A stretch of DNA of 5,911 nucleotides from Streptomyces lilacinus (lineage in GTDB: Bacteria > Actinomycetota > Actinomycetes > Streptomycetales > Streptomycetaceae): contig KL569507.1 of the NCBI GenBank assembly GCA_000715685.1, forward strand, positions 1,776 to 7,686, in the 5' to 3' direction. The notes under the pieces are model-generated. The model searched no databases and was not told the origin of the DNA. It saw only the letters and a program-made list of their open reading frames with translations. The stretch's first letter is position 1. Every line of letters begins with the position of its first letter. Shown one piece after another: positions 1-5,283 of this stretch. The translations under genes were made by a program, and so were the position numbers.

Positions 1-145
1 CGACCTCCGGATCCAGCCGGTCGAGCTGGCCGGAGCGCAGGAGGAGGCCGGGGCGGACGGCGGAGTTGCCGGCCAGCGCGATGCCGCCGAGGTCGCGGAG
101 ATTGGTGATCGTCGTGATCGTCGAGGCATCGAACTGCTGCGGCAT
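1..145 (-). CDS. Tyrosine/serine protein phosphatase family protein, N-terminal part only
   Basis: Only the first 48 codons are in the window; the gene runs off the left edge. The ATG at 145 is preceded by GGAG nine bases upstream. Residues 15-21 read NLRDLGG, followed by VRPGLLLRSGQLDRL at 30-44. This is the usual opening of the Y_phosphatase3 family: an N-x-RDLGG motif, then a V/Y-R-x-G-x-L-x-RS-x-L motif. These are cytoplasmic proteins that hydrolyse phosphotyrosine or related phosphoesters through a CX5R loop in the C-terminal half. That loop is outside the window, so activity cannot be judged here. The gene starts 49 bp after the rhomboid-like gene on the same strand and could be read through from it. 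The AT-rich patch between them could hold a promoter, but no good -35/-10 pair is visible. Confidence 0.82.
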   Translation of the reverse strand, partial: MPQQFDASTITTITNLRDLGGIALAGNSAVRPGLLLRSGQLDRLDPEV

Positions 146-194
146 GGGTGGGGTCTCCGTGTCTGCCGTTCCGGCCTATCGCATTTTCTGCCTT

Positions 195-833
195 TTATTG
201 TGAAGAACGGCGCCCGAGTCCGCGACGGCGCCCCCGCGCGAGGGCGGGCCCCAGCCCCATACCGAGCGTGAGGGCGAGCAGGTGACCCACGTCCGTGAAG
301 CTCGTCCGCCCGCGTCCGCGCAGGCAGGGCCGGACGGCGAGGGCCGGCAGCACGGCCCGGGCGCCCGTGCGCGCGGGCCCGCGCGGCAGCGCGGCGGCGA
401 GCGCGCCGGCCACGGCGTTGAAGCCGTAGCTCACGCCGACGTCGGTCGCCGCGCGCGTGGGCGCCCCGGCGCGCAGGGCGCGCAGGGCGCGCAGACCGCC
501 GTACACGAGGAGTGACGCGCCCACGTGCCCCCAGACGAAGGCCCCCGCCGTCCACCACGCTCCGTAGGCGTACTCGGTGTAGCCCAGCACCGCCAGGAGC
601 AGCAGCGCGTAGGGGAGCTCCATGGGGGCCTCGACCAGCAGCGCGCTGGTGGCCAGGGTCTGCCAGCGGCCGGCCCGGAGGTTGTCGACGTTGGTGGAGC
701 ACTGGCGCAGCAGGCGCTCGCGCACGTCCGGCGTGAGCAGGTGCCGCACGGCGTACGCGCCGAGCTGCACGCCCCCGACGTAGGCGGGGGCGAGCCGGGG
801 CAGCCGGGCGACTCCGCCCGGGGGACCGCTCAC
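195..833 (-). CDS. Rhomboid-like integral membrane protein (putative intramembrane serine protease)
   Basis: 212 residues from a GTG at 833. The frame is open further upstream, but that part is Arg/Gly-rich and lies antisense-like over the cupin gene. The GTG overlaps the cupin stop as GTGA, a typical translational-coupling junction, so I chose it. The protein has several hydrophobic segments (roughly 60-83, 92-112, 131-150, 181-200). STNVDNLRAGRW at 46-57 is characteristic of actinobacterial rhomboid-like proteins. Ser135 lies in GVSYG (133-137), a GxSxG arrangement, and His184 lies in the last hydrophobic segment in DVGHLLALTLG. These would fit a rhomboid Ser/His dyad; His103 (WGHVG) is another membrane-embedded His. 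The tail after 197 is short and Arg-rich, probably cytoplasmic. Whether it is proteolytically active is inference: the serine motif is not the canonical GASG. Substrates are unknown. Confidence 0.8.
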   Translation of the reverse strand: MSGPPGGVARLPRLAPAYVGGVQLGAYAVRHLLTPDVRERLLRQCSTNVDNLRAGRWQTLATSALLVEAPMELPYALLLLAVLGYTEYAYGAWWTAGAFVWGHVGASLLVYGGLRALRALRAGAPTRAATDVGVSYGFNAVAGALAAALPRGPARTGARAVLPALAVRPCLRGRGRTSFTDVGHLLALTLGMGLGPALARGRRRGLGRRSSQ

Positions 834-1267
834 GCCAGGGTGAAGTCGTCGTAGTGGAAGCCCGGGGCGACGACGCAGGTCACCAACGTGGGCTCGCCGC
901 CCGCCGGTTCGGCGCACTGCCAGACCCCGCCGGGGACCAGCACCTGGGGCCGCTCGCCCCGCTCGACGCCCGCGCCGAGGACGAACTCGGTGGCGCCGGC
1001 CTCGTCGGGGGCCGCGCCGGCCCCGCCCAGCCGCATGCGCAACGGGCCGCCCCGGTGCCAGAGCCACATCTCGTCGGAGCGGACCCGGTGCCACCGGGAG
1101 CGCTCGCCGGGGTGCAGCAGGAAGTAGATGCCGGTCGCGTACGCGCGGGGGCCGGCGTAGCCCTCGGGGACGGCGGTGCCGGAGGTCCGCCAGGTCTCGC
1201 GGAACCAGCCGCCCTCGACGTGGGGCTGGAGGTCGAGGAGTGTGACGAGCTCGGAGGGTTCGGTCAT
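830..1267 (-). CDS. Cupin_5 (DUF985, COG3542) domain protein
   Basis: 145 residues, usual length for the family, from an ATG with AGAGGG seven bases upstream. It is one small beta-barrel cupin domain. LQPHVEGGWFRETW (13-26) is the family signature. ATGIYFLL (44-51), then GERSRWHRVRSDEMWLWH (54-71), holds the cupin metal/ligand-pocket residues His60 and His71 with Glu66. VPGGVWQ (111-117) and VVAPGFHYDDFTLA (132-145) form the C-terminal signature. The family is annotated as predicted sugar-epimerase-like cupins, but no reaction is established for this branch, so function is left open. It is cytoplasmic, with no signal peptide. Its stop overlaps the start of the rhomboid-like gene, so the two are very probably translated together. 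The array of repeats at 1305-1354 lies 38-87 bp upstream of its start. Confidence 0.9.
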   Translation of the reverse strand: MTEPSELVTLLDLQPHVEGGWFRETWRTSGTAVPEGYAGPRAYATGIYFLLHPGERSRWHRVRSDEMWLWHRGGPLRMRLGGAGAAPDEAGATEFVLGAGVERGERPQVLVPGGVWQCAEPAGGEPTLVTCVVAPGFHYDDFTLA

Positions 1268-1304
1268 GGCCTCACCCTCTCATCCGCCCCCGGCCCGCGG
1301 TCGA

Positions 1305-1354
1305 TCAATAACCGGCTCAATAACCGGCCCAATACCGGCTCAATAGCCAACCGG
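1305..1354. repeat. Four imperfect direct repeats, unit TCAATAACCGGC, upstream of the cupin gene
   Basis: Two perfect 12-bp copies (1305-1316, 1317-1328) are followed by an 11-bp copy with one A lost (1329-1339) and a 15-bp copy with four extra bases between TCAATA and ACCGG (1340-1354). The AATA core is strikingly AT-rich for this genome. The array covers the last codons and stop of the winged-helix regulator gene and extends into the cupin promoter region. OmpR/PhoP-type regulators usually bind direct repeats spaced by about one helical turn, so an operator is a reasonable inference. Slippage expansion of a neutral sequence is the alternative. Confidence 0.8.
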
Positions 1355-1921
1355 AGGCGCGTACTTGTAGCCGACGCGGCGCACGGTGACGATCGACGAG
1401 CGGTGCTCCGCGCCCATCTTGCGACGCAGCCGGGCGACGTGGACGTCGACGGTCCGGCCGTCGCCCACGTGTCCGTAGCCCCACACCGTCGTCACCAGCT
1501 GGTCGCGGGTGTGCACCCGGTGGGGGTGGGCGACGAGGTGGGCCAGCAGCTCGAACTCGAGGTAGGTCAGGTCCAGCGGGCGGCCCGCGACGCGTGCCGT
1601 GCGCTCCTCGGGGTCGATGCTCACGAGCCCGTCCCCGGTGCCGGCACGGGGGGCGGGGGCGGAGGTGGAGGGCGCGGCCTCCGGGACCGGGGTGTCGACG
1701 GGGACGAGCACCAGGTAGCCGATCATCGGCGGCTGGCCCGGCAGGGTCGGCAGCGCGTGCTGGGGCGCGGGCAGCCAGGTCGCCCCGGGGTGCAGCAGGT
1801 CGGCGACCGGGGGCACCTCGTCCGGGGCCACGGCCCGCAGGCGCTGGCGGGGGACGAGGCGGGCGGCGGGGGCGGCGGTGGCGGACGGGGACGAAGCAGC
1901 GAGGGTACGGACGTTCGTCAT
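1340..1921 (-). CDS. Orphan OmpR/PhoB-type winged-helix DNA-binding protein without receiver domain
   Basis: 193 residues from an ATG at 1921. Residues 1-95 are Ala/Pro-rich with no receiver-domain pattern; the stretch PPMIGYLVLVP (64-74) is the only hydrophobic, strand-like segment. The C-terminal third is a complete Trans_reg_C winged helix: LDLTYLEFELLAHLVAHP (117-133), TRDQLVTTVWGY (138-149), recognition helix in GRTVDVHVARLRRKMG (155-170), and wing VTVRRVGYKY (178-187). It should bind DNA as a dimer on direct repeats, but with no phospho-acceptor domain its input is unknown. The Shine-Dalgarno sequence is weak for this start and also absent for the alternative ATG at 1963, which would add 14 residues; 1921 is preferred because coding character begins there. 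The reading frame stays open to 2443, but that extension is Arg/Pro-rich and not coding-like. A small ORF lies upstream. Confidence 0.87.
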   Translation of the reverse strand: MTNVRTLAASSPSATAAPAARLVPRQRLRAVAPDEVPPVADLLHPGATWLPAPQHALPTLPGQPPMIGYLVLVPVDTPVPEAAPSTSAPAPRAGTGDGLVSIDPEERTARVAGRPLDLTYLEFELLAHLVAHPHRVHTRDQLVTTVWGYGHVGDGRTVDVHVARLRRKMGAEHRSSIVTVRRVGYKYAPPVGY

Positions 1922-1977
1922 GAGCTCAGCTTTCGCGCGAGAGGCCGTCGAGAGGACGTGCATGCGCGGGCCGCTTG

Positions 1978-1995
1978 GCCGGCACCGGGGCCGGC
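1978..1995 (-). other. GC-rich hairpin between small ORF and regulator gene
   Basis: GCCGGC (1978-1983) and GCCGGC (1990-1995) are complementary arms of a 6-bp stem with a 6-nt loop. It lies 18 bases past the small ORF stop and 57 bases before the regulator start. There is no T-tract, so it is a weak terminator or attenuator candidate. GC-rich palindromes of this length are common in such genomes. Confidence 0.3.
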
Positions 1996-2013
1996 GGCTG
2001 ACTTCGACGCGGG

Positions 2014-2142
2014 TCAGCGGAAGGAGTGGGCCTGCGCGGAGGACGCGCGACAACACACTCGGTCGAAGTCGTGGTGCTGGCGGGAAGGCCAGAACGGCTC
2101 GAGGTCGCTGCGACCCGTCGCGGTGTTCTGGTAGCTGGCCAT
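2014..2142 (-). CDS. Small ORF, 42 aa, possible leader peptide with tandem Cys codons
   Basis: ATG at 2142 to TGA at 2016-2014. 37 of the 42 codons end in G or C. The peptide has a balanced composition (Trp18, Phe17, Tyr4, several Asp and His), unlike the Arg/Pro-rich shadow frames across the same DNA. The core is WPSRQHHDFDRVCCR (residues 18-32). The segment H-x-D-F-x-R-V followed by Cys resembles the H-V-D-L-x-R-V pattern of actinobacterial sulfur/cysteine leader peptides, though I cannot confirm membership. Cys30 and Cys31 are both TGT, the rarer Cys codon in this kind of genome, and they sit just before a GCGCG/CGCGC hairpin (2034-2048). A GAGG lies only two bases before the ATG, closer than usual. 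It precedes the winged-helix regulator by 92 bp in a different frame. It could be an attenuating leader or an independent small protein. Confidence 0.6.
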   Translation of the reverse strand: MASYQNTATGRSDLEPFWPSRQHHDFDRVCCRASSAQAHSFR

Positions 2143-2163
2143 GCCCTCTATTGAAGCATGGCC
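2137..2163 (-). promoter_or_regulatory. Hairpin enclosing the start codon of the small ORF
   Basis: GGCCATGC (2137-2144) and GCATGGCC (2156-2163) form a perfect 8-bp stem with an 11-nt loop. Read on the minus strand, the small ORF's ATG is inside the stem and the purine-rich AGAGG is in the loop, so folding would limit initiation. As DNA it could equally be an operator palindrome. No promoter elements are convincing upstream. Confidence 0.45.
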
Positions 2164-2215
2164 CGGGACGGGGCAGCAGACCCGCTGAGCAGTAAATACG
2201 GAACCTTGGCGAAAG

Positions 2216-2272
2216 ATCGACTATCGACTGGGGCTCGACGTGCTCGACTAGTGCTCGACGTGCGCGACCAGG
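2216..2272. repeat. Short tandem repeats with CGAC core across the DUF6891 stop codon
   Basis: Two adjacent copies of ATCGACT (2216-2222, 2223-2229) are followed by a 20-bp unit starting GCTCGACGTGC at 2233 and again at 2253, matching at 17 of 20 positions. The core CGAC recurs six times, at 2218, 2225, 2236, 2245, 2256 and 2265. The stop codon of the DUF6891 gene is inside the first 20-bp copy, so the repeat covers its last codons and 3' flank. Slippage is the simple explanation; an operator or transcript-end role is possible. Confidence 0.65.
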
Positions 2273-2874
2273 GGAGCGAGGCGCTTGCGCCAGTCCAGGG
2301 CGTCGATGCTGATCGCCCGGGCGGGGTCGCCGTCCCACTCGGCGGCGAGACCGGCCTCGGCGAGGGCGGCCACCACCGCGCGGCCGACGGCCGCCGTGCC
2401 GCCGGCGTCCGCGCCCTCGTCGAGCGTGCCGTAGTTCAACCACAGACCGTGCCCGTCGGCCACGGCCTCGGCGGCCTGGTGATCGAAGAAGACATAACCG
2501 TGATCACCGGGGGCCGCCTCCGCGCCGATCTCCGCCTCGCCGCACCTGCCGCAGCACGTGAAGCTCATCCGGGCGGTGACCCCGCTCGCGTTCAGCCGTC
2601 CGAAGGCCGCGGCCAGCCGGTCGTAGCCCGTGGTCTCCGGCCACGTCTCCTGCTCGGCCAGCCGCTCGCGCCACAGCCGGGCGACGATCCGCCGCGCGGC
2701 GGCCGGGGAGACGGGGGTGCCGCCGTCGGCGTAGAAGTAGTCCGACACCGTCTCGGCCATGCCCTCGAGGGAGTCGAAGCCGAGCCGGACCAGCGTCGCC
2801 GCGTACGCCTCGGCCTCGGCGAGCAGCTCGGGGCCGAGGGCCGGCTCGGTGTGGTTCTCAGTGGGTCCCTGCAT
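2248..2874 (-). CDS. DUF6891 family protein, function unknown
   Basis: 208 residues from an ATG with AGGA seven bases upstream. No signal peptide or membrane segment, so probably cytoplasmic. The N-terminal 100 residues look mainly helical and acidic (AEAEAYAATLVRLGF, then SPAAARRIVARLWRERL at 56-72). The conserved-looking half begins at FTCCGRCGEAEI (105-116), with Cys107, Cys108 and Cys111 in a CCxxC cluster that could bind metal or be redox active. GYVFFDHQ (126-133), GLWLNYG (143-149) and DWRKRL (194-199) follow. This layout matches what I know as DUF6891; no biochemical role is established. It follows the sphingomyelinase gene by 49 bp on the same strand with no clear terminator between, so co-transcription is possible, but a functional link is not evident. 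The C-terminal codons lie in a tandem repeat. Confidence 0.82.
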   Translation of the reverse strand: MQGPTENHTEPALGPELLAEAEAYAATLVRLGFDSLEGMAETVSDYFYADGGTPVSPAAARRIVARLWRERLAEQETWPETTGYDRLAAAFGRLNASGVTARMSFTCCGRCGEAEIGAEAAPGDHGYVFFDHQAAEAVADGHGLWLNYGTLDEGADAGGTAAVGRAVVAALAEAGLAAEWDGDPARAISIDALDWRKRLAPLVAHVEH

Positions 2875-2923
2875 GTGATCATCCTGGCACCCCCCACTGA
2901 CAACGCCCCGTTTCCGTGGCTCG

Positions 2924-3919
2924 TCAGCCCGCCGAGGCGATCACCGGGTAGTGGTCGGAGAGATTGGTGTACGTGTACTCCTTGCCCCAGCTGGAGACGG
3001 TCCACGGCGCGGACCGCTCCTTGACCACGGTGTTGCTCCAGCCCTGCGGACGGGCGTGCCCGTTGCGGTGGAGCACGTAGTCGAGGTCCTCGCGGGGGTC
3101 GGTCGGGTAGCGGTAGGCCGCGATCGAGTTCTCCCGCGTGTCGAAGGAGTACGGGTGCCCGGTGCGGCTGTCCGCCGGCGCGACGTCCGCGTCGGCGAGC
3201 AGCGAGCGGTATTCCGCGCTGCGCGAGTCCACGTTCAGGTCGCCGGCGAGCATGACCTGCTCACCGGCCGGGATGTTCTTCGCGTCCAGGAACGCGTCGA
3301 TCTGCTGGAACTGCTTGGACCGGTCCGCCGCCGCCTCGCCCGCCCCGCAGCCGCTGTCGGTGGACTGCGCGTGCGTACCGACGACGTGCACCTTGGTGCC
3401 GTTGACGTTCAGCACGACGTACGCGAAGCCCTTGTTCGACCACCAGTCGGCGCCGCACGCGTCCTTGAAGACGACCTGTTCCTTCCGGACGATCGGCCAC
3501 TTGCTGAGGACGGTCACACCCCCGTCCTCCGGGGCGGTCGCCGAGTAGTTGCCGCCGGTGGCGTCCCACCCGTCCTTGCTCCGCCCGACGACCGGCGTCT
3601 GGTACGGGTAGTCGCTTTGCGCTCTCGCCTTCAGGTGGTCCGAGGCCGAGTTGTCGAAGGCCTCCTGCAGGACGACGACGTCGTTGCCCCGGAAGAAGTC
3701 GGCGGAGGCTATCTCCTGCGCCCGGTGCTCCTGGCCCCAGTTGGGGTAGAGGCTCGTGCTCATCAGGAACGTGTTGTACGTCAACACCTTCAGGCGCGGC
3801 GTCTGCGCGGACACCTCAGATACCTCGGCGGCCTGCGCCGGCGCTGTCGCCAGCACGGCACTCGCGGCCGCGGCAGCGGCGATCAGCGCGGCGGATCCGG
3901 CGGTCATACGGAACGGCAC
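2924..3919 (-). CDS. Secreted sphingomyelinase C (sphingomyelin phosphodiesterase)
   Basis: 331 residues from a GTG at 3919 with GGAG seven bases upstream. The open frame extends to 4027, but only this start puts the signal peptide at the N-terminus. Residues 1-30 are a signal peptide (Arg4, an Ala-rich hydrophobic core, cleavage after APAQA). The mature part is one endonuclease/exonuclease/phosphatase fold that hydrolyses sphingomyelin to ceramide and phosphocholine outside the cell, Mg-dependent in the family. Visible active-site motifs: Asn49 in LTYNTF, Glu86 in VVVLQEAFDN, His183 in VGTHAQS, Asp227 and Asn229 in GDLNVD, Asp280 in DLDYVL, and the general-base Asp322-His323 pair in NLSDHYPV. 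Cys155 and Cys191 correspond to the family disulfide. Trp and Tyr residues at 306-317 could contact membrane. Length matches Streptomyces sphingomyelinase C. The leader is highly folded. Confidence 0.95.
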   Translation of the reverse strand: MPFRMTAGSAALIAAAAAASAVLATAPAQAAEVSEVSAQTPRLKVLTYNTFLMSTSLYPNWGQEHRAQEIASADFFRGNDVVVLQEAFDNSASDHLKARAQSDYPYQTPVVGRSKDGWDATGGNYSATAPEDGGVTVLSKWPIVRKEQVVFKDACGADWWSNKGFAYVVLNVNGTKVHVVGTHAQSTDSGCGAGEAAADRSKQFQQIDAFLDAKNIPAGEQVMLAGDLNVDSRSAEYRSLLADADVAPADSRTGHPYSFDTRENSIAAYRYPTDPREDLDYVLHRNGHARPQGWSNTVVKERSAPWTVSSWGKEYTYTNLSDHYPVIASAG

Positions 3920-3922
3920 TGC

Positions 3923-4039
3923 GTTTCTCCCTTGGCTGGTGAAACCGGGAAACCCCCGTACGGGAAGGGCCCGGCACATCCCACCAGCTGCCGTAAGCAC
4001 GGGATGGCCGCCAGGTTTCCCGCACACGACGGGAGAAAC
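3923..4039 (-). promoter_or_regulatory. Nested inverted repeats in the sphingomyelinase leader, outer arm pairs with the ribosome binding site
   Basis: Three roughly concentric inverted repeats fill this spacer. Outer: GTTTCTCCC (3923-3931) with GGGAGAAAC (4031-4039), perfect over 9 bp. Middle: CGGGAAACC (3946-3954) with GGTTTCCCG (4014-4022), perfect over 9 bp. Inner: 3973-3982 with 4001-4009, 9 bp with one bulged base. On the minus-strand transcript the outer 3' arm contains the GGGAG ribosome binding site of the sphingomyelinase, so folding would hide it. A fourth pairing, GCTGGTG/CACCAGC (3935-3941 with 3982-3988), shares position 3982 with the inner stem, so the two cannot fully form together. 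The inner stem might also end the acyltransferase transcript. The function is inferred from pairing alone. Confidence 0.5.
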
Positions 4040-4059
4040 AAACGACGGGGGTGACGTCC

Positions 4060-5190
4060 TCAGCCGGTGACCGCCGCGGACCGCTTCCTGCGCGACAGCA
4101 GCTTCACGCCCGGCTTCTCCACGTACTCGTGCAGCAGCACCGCGCCGAGCAGCGCGACCGAGAAGACGAGACCCGCGTGCAGCGACAGGGGCAGCACGAA
4201 GTGATGCGTCTTGAGGAAATGGTCGGAGGCGAAGATGGCCATTTCGTGCACGAGGTAGAAGGCGAAGGACACTTCACCGAGATACACGATCCACCGATTG
4301 CGGAACGGCGACGGTTCGCCCTTCGCATCGGCACGGGCGGCCGCCGCGATGGTGAGGGTGTACGGGACGATCGTGGCCGCGTTCCAGTGGAAGCCGAACG
4401 GCACGACGCGTGCCAGCCCGAAAACGGCGACGCAGGACAGCGCCACGCTCACCACCATGCCCGGGCCCCGCCACGCCCCCCGCTTCACCAGCAGCGCGAG
4501 GGCGATACCGATGACGAATTCCGCCAGCCGCACCGCAGGCAGCATGTAGAGGTAGAAATTCGGGCTCCACCCGGTGGCGTGCTTGACGATGTGCATGAAC
4601 GCCGGGGCACCGACGACGAAGAGATTGCCGAGGACGACCGTCGCCCACAGCAGCCGCTTCGAGAACCGACGGACGAGCGAAATCACGAAGGGGAAGGTGA
4701 AGTAGAAGAAGAATTCACAGCTCAGCGACCAGGAGACGCCGTTGTAGCCGAACCACCAGTCCCTGCGGTCGGGCACCCACGCCTGCGTCAGGGTCAGGTT
4801 GCCCACCGCGATGGACGGGTCGAGCCTCTGACCCATCCAGATCAGCAAGACCACGGCAACGCAGAAAGTCACCGCGTGGCTCGGATAGATCCGGGCGAAG
4901 CGGCGGCGCCAGAATCCCGTCGCCTTGTCGCCCGGCCGTGCCGACCAGGCGAGCACGAAGCCGGAGAGGACGAAGAAGAAGGAAACGGCCGACGGGCCGG
5001 CGAACGTGAGGTCCTTCAGCTTGCTCATGTGCCGAGCCGTGCCGGAGGCGGACTCCTCGTAGGAGAAGTGAAAGCAGAAGATGAGCAGCGCCGCGCACCA
5101 GCGCATCCCCGTGAGCGAGTCCAGGCGCGTCGGCGGAGCCGCGCTTCCCGTGGTCCGTGTCTTCGGGGCGGGCGGGGATATGAGGCTCAC
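4060..5190 (-). CDS. Acyltransferase-3 family membrane O-acyltransferase (OafA-like)
   Basis: 376 residues, a usual length, from a GTG at 5190 with a weak GGA nine bases upstream. The first 20 residues are Pro/Ala/Thr-rich and cytoplasmic. RLDSLTGMRWCAALLIFCFH (22-41) is the family opening, with the presumed catalytic His41 at the end of the first membrane helix. FFFVLSGFVLAW (71-82), then RRRFARIYPSH (95-105), carry the conserved Arg motif. YNGVSWSLSCEFFFYFTFPF (149-168), GEVSFAFYLVHEM (305-317) and LLHEYVEKP (352-360) complete the pattern; roughly ten hydrophobic segments are spread throughout. Members transfer acyl groups onto sugars, cell-wall polymers or secondary metabolites at the cytoplasmic membrane; the acceptor cannot be told from sequence. 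No fused SGNH domain is present. The gene stands alone, without glycosyltransferases nearby in the window. The next gene on the strand is the sphingomyelinase, 140 bp away. Confidence 0.92.
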   Translation of the reverse strand: MSLISPPAPKTRTTGSAAPPTRLDSLTGMRWCAALLIFCFHFSYEESASGTARHMSKLKDLTFAGPSAVSFFFVLSGFVLAWSARPGDKATGFWRRRFARIYPSHAVTFCVAVVLLIWMGQRLDPSIAVGNLTLTQAWVPDRRDWWFGYNGVSWSLSCEFFFYFTFPFVISLVRRFSKRLLWATVVLGNLFVVGAPAFMHIVKHATGWSPNFYLYMLPAVRLAEFVIGIALALLVKRGAWRGPGMVVSVALSCVAVFGLARVVPFGFHWNAATIVPYTLTIAAAARADAKGEPSPFRNRWIVYLGEVSFAFYLVHEMAIFASDHFLKTHHFVLPLSLHAGLVFSVALLGAVLLHEYVEKPGVKLLSRRKRSAAVTG

Positions 5191-5283
5191 GGTCAGGAAT
5201 CCAAAACGAAGCGGGAGACCAGCCCCGTGAACCGCGCCGCGCGCGGACGACCGCCAGGCACGCGTCTAACAGGGAGAAGGCCA

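Noticed and set aside
146..194. Promoter for the phosphatase gene in the AT-rich patch
   Set aside because: TTCACA is present on the minus strand, but at 17 bp spacing there is only CGATAG, a poor -10, so I do not list it as a feature.
834..1094. N-terminal extension of the rhomboid-like frame
   Set aside because: The extra 87 residues are Arg/Gly-rich and lie over the cupin coding sequence; the GTGA overlap start at 833 explains the gene better.
854..2134. 426-residue plus-strand open frame
   Set aside because: It runs antisense across the cupin and regulator genes and the small ORF, and is Arg/Gly/Ala-rich with a run of Gly. This is the standard shadow of GC-rich minus-strand genes, with no recognisable domain.
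1922..2443. N-terminal extension of the regulator frame
   Set aside because: Arg/Pro-rich with no domain; overlaps the small ORF and the DUF6891 gene in a different frame.
3933..3956. GTTTCACC/GTTTCCC on the minus strand as a PHO box
   Set aside because: The copies are 8 bp apart, not the 11 bp of PhoP direct-repeat units, and the match to the GTTCACC-type core is imperfect.
3955..3964. Perfect 10-bp palindrome CCCGTACGGG as an operator
   Set aside because: A single short GC-rich palindrome in an already highly self-complementary spacer; it may simply be part of that fold.
3923..4039. Inverted-repeat-bounded miniature transposable element
   Set aside because: The 9-bp ends are not flanked by a target-site duplication, and one end is the ribosome binding site of the next gene.
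2951..4054. 367-residue plus-strand open frame opposite the sphingomyelinase
   Set aside because: The composition is Val/Arg/Gly-rich with no motif, while the minus strand encodes a full sphingomyelinase with its catalytic residues.
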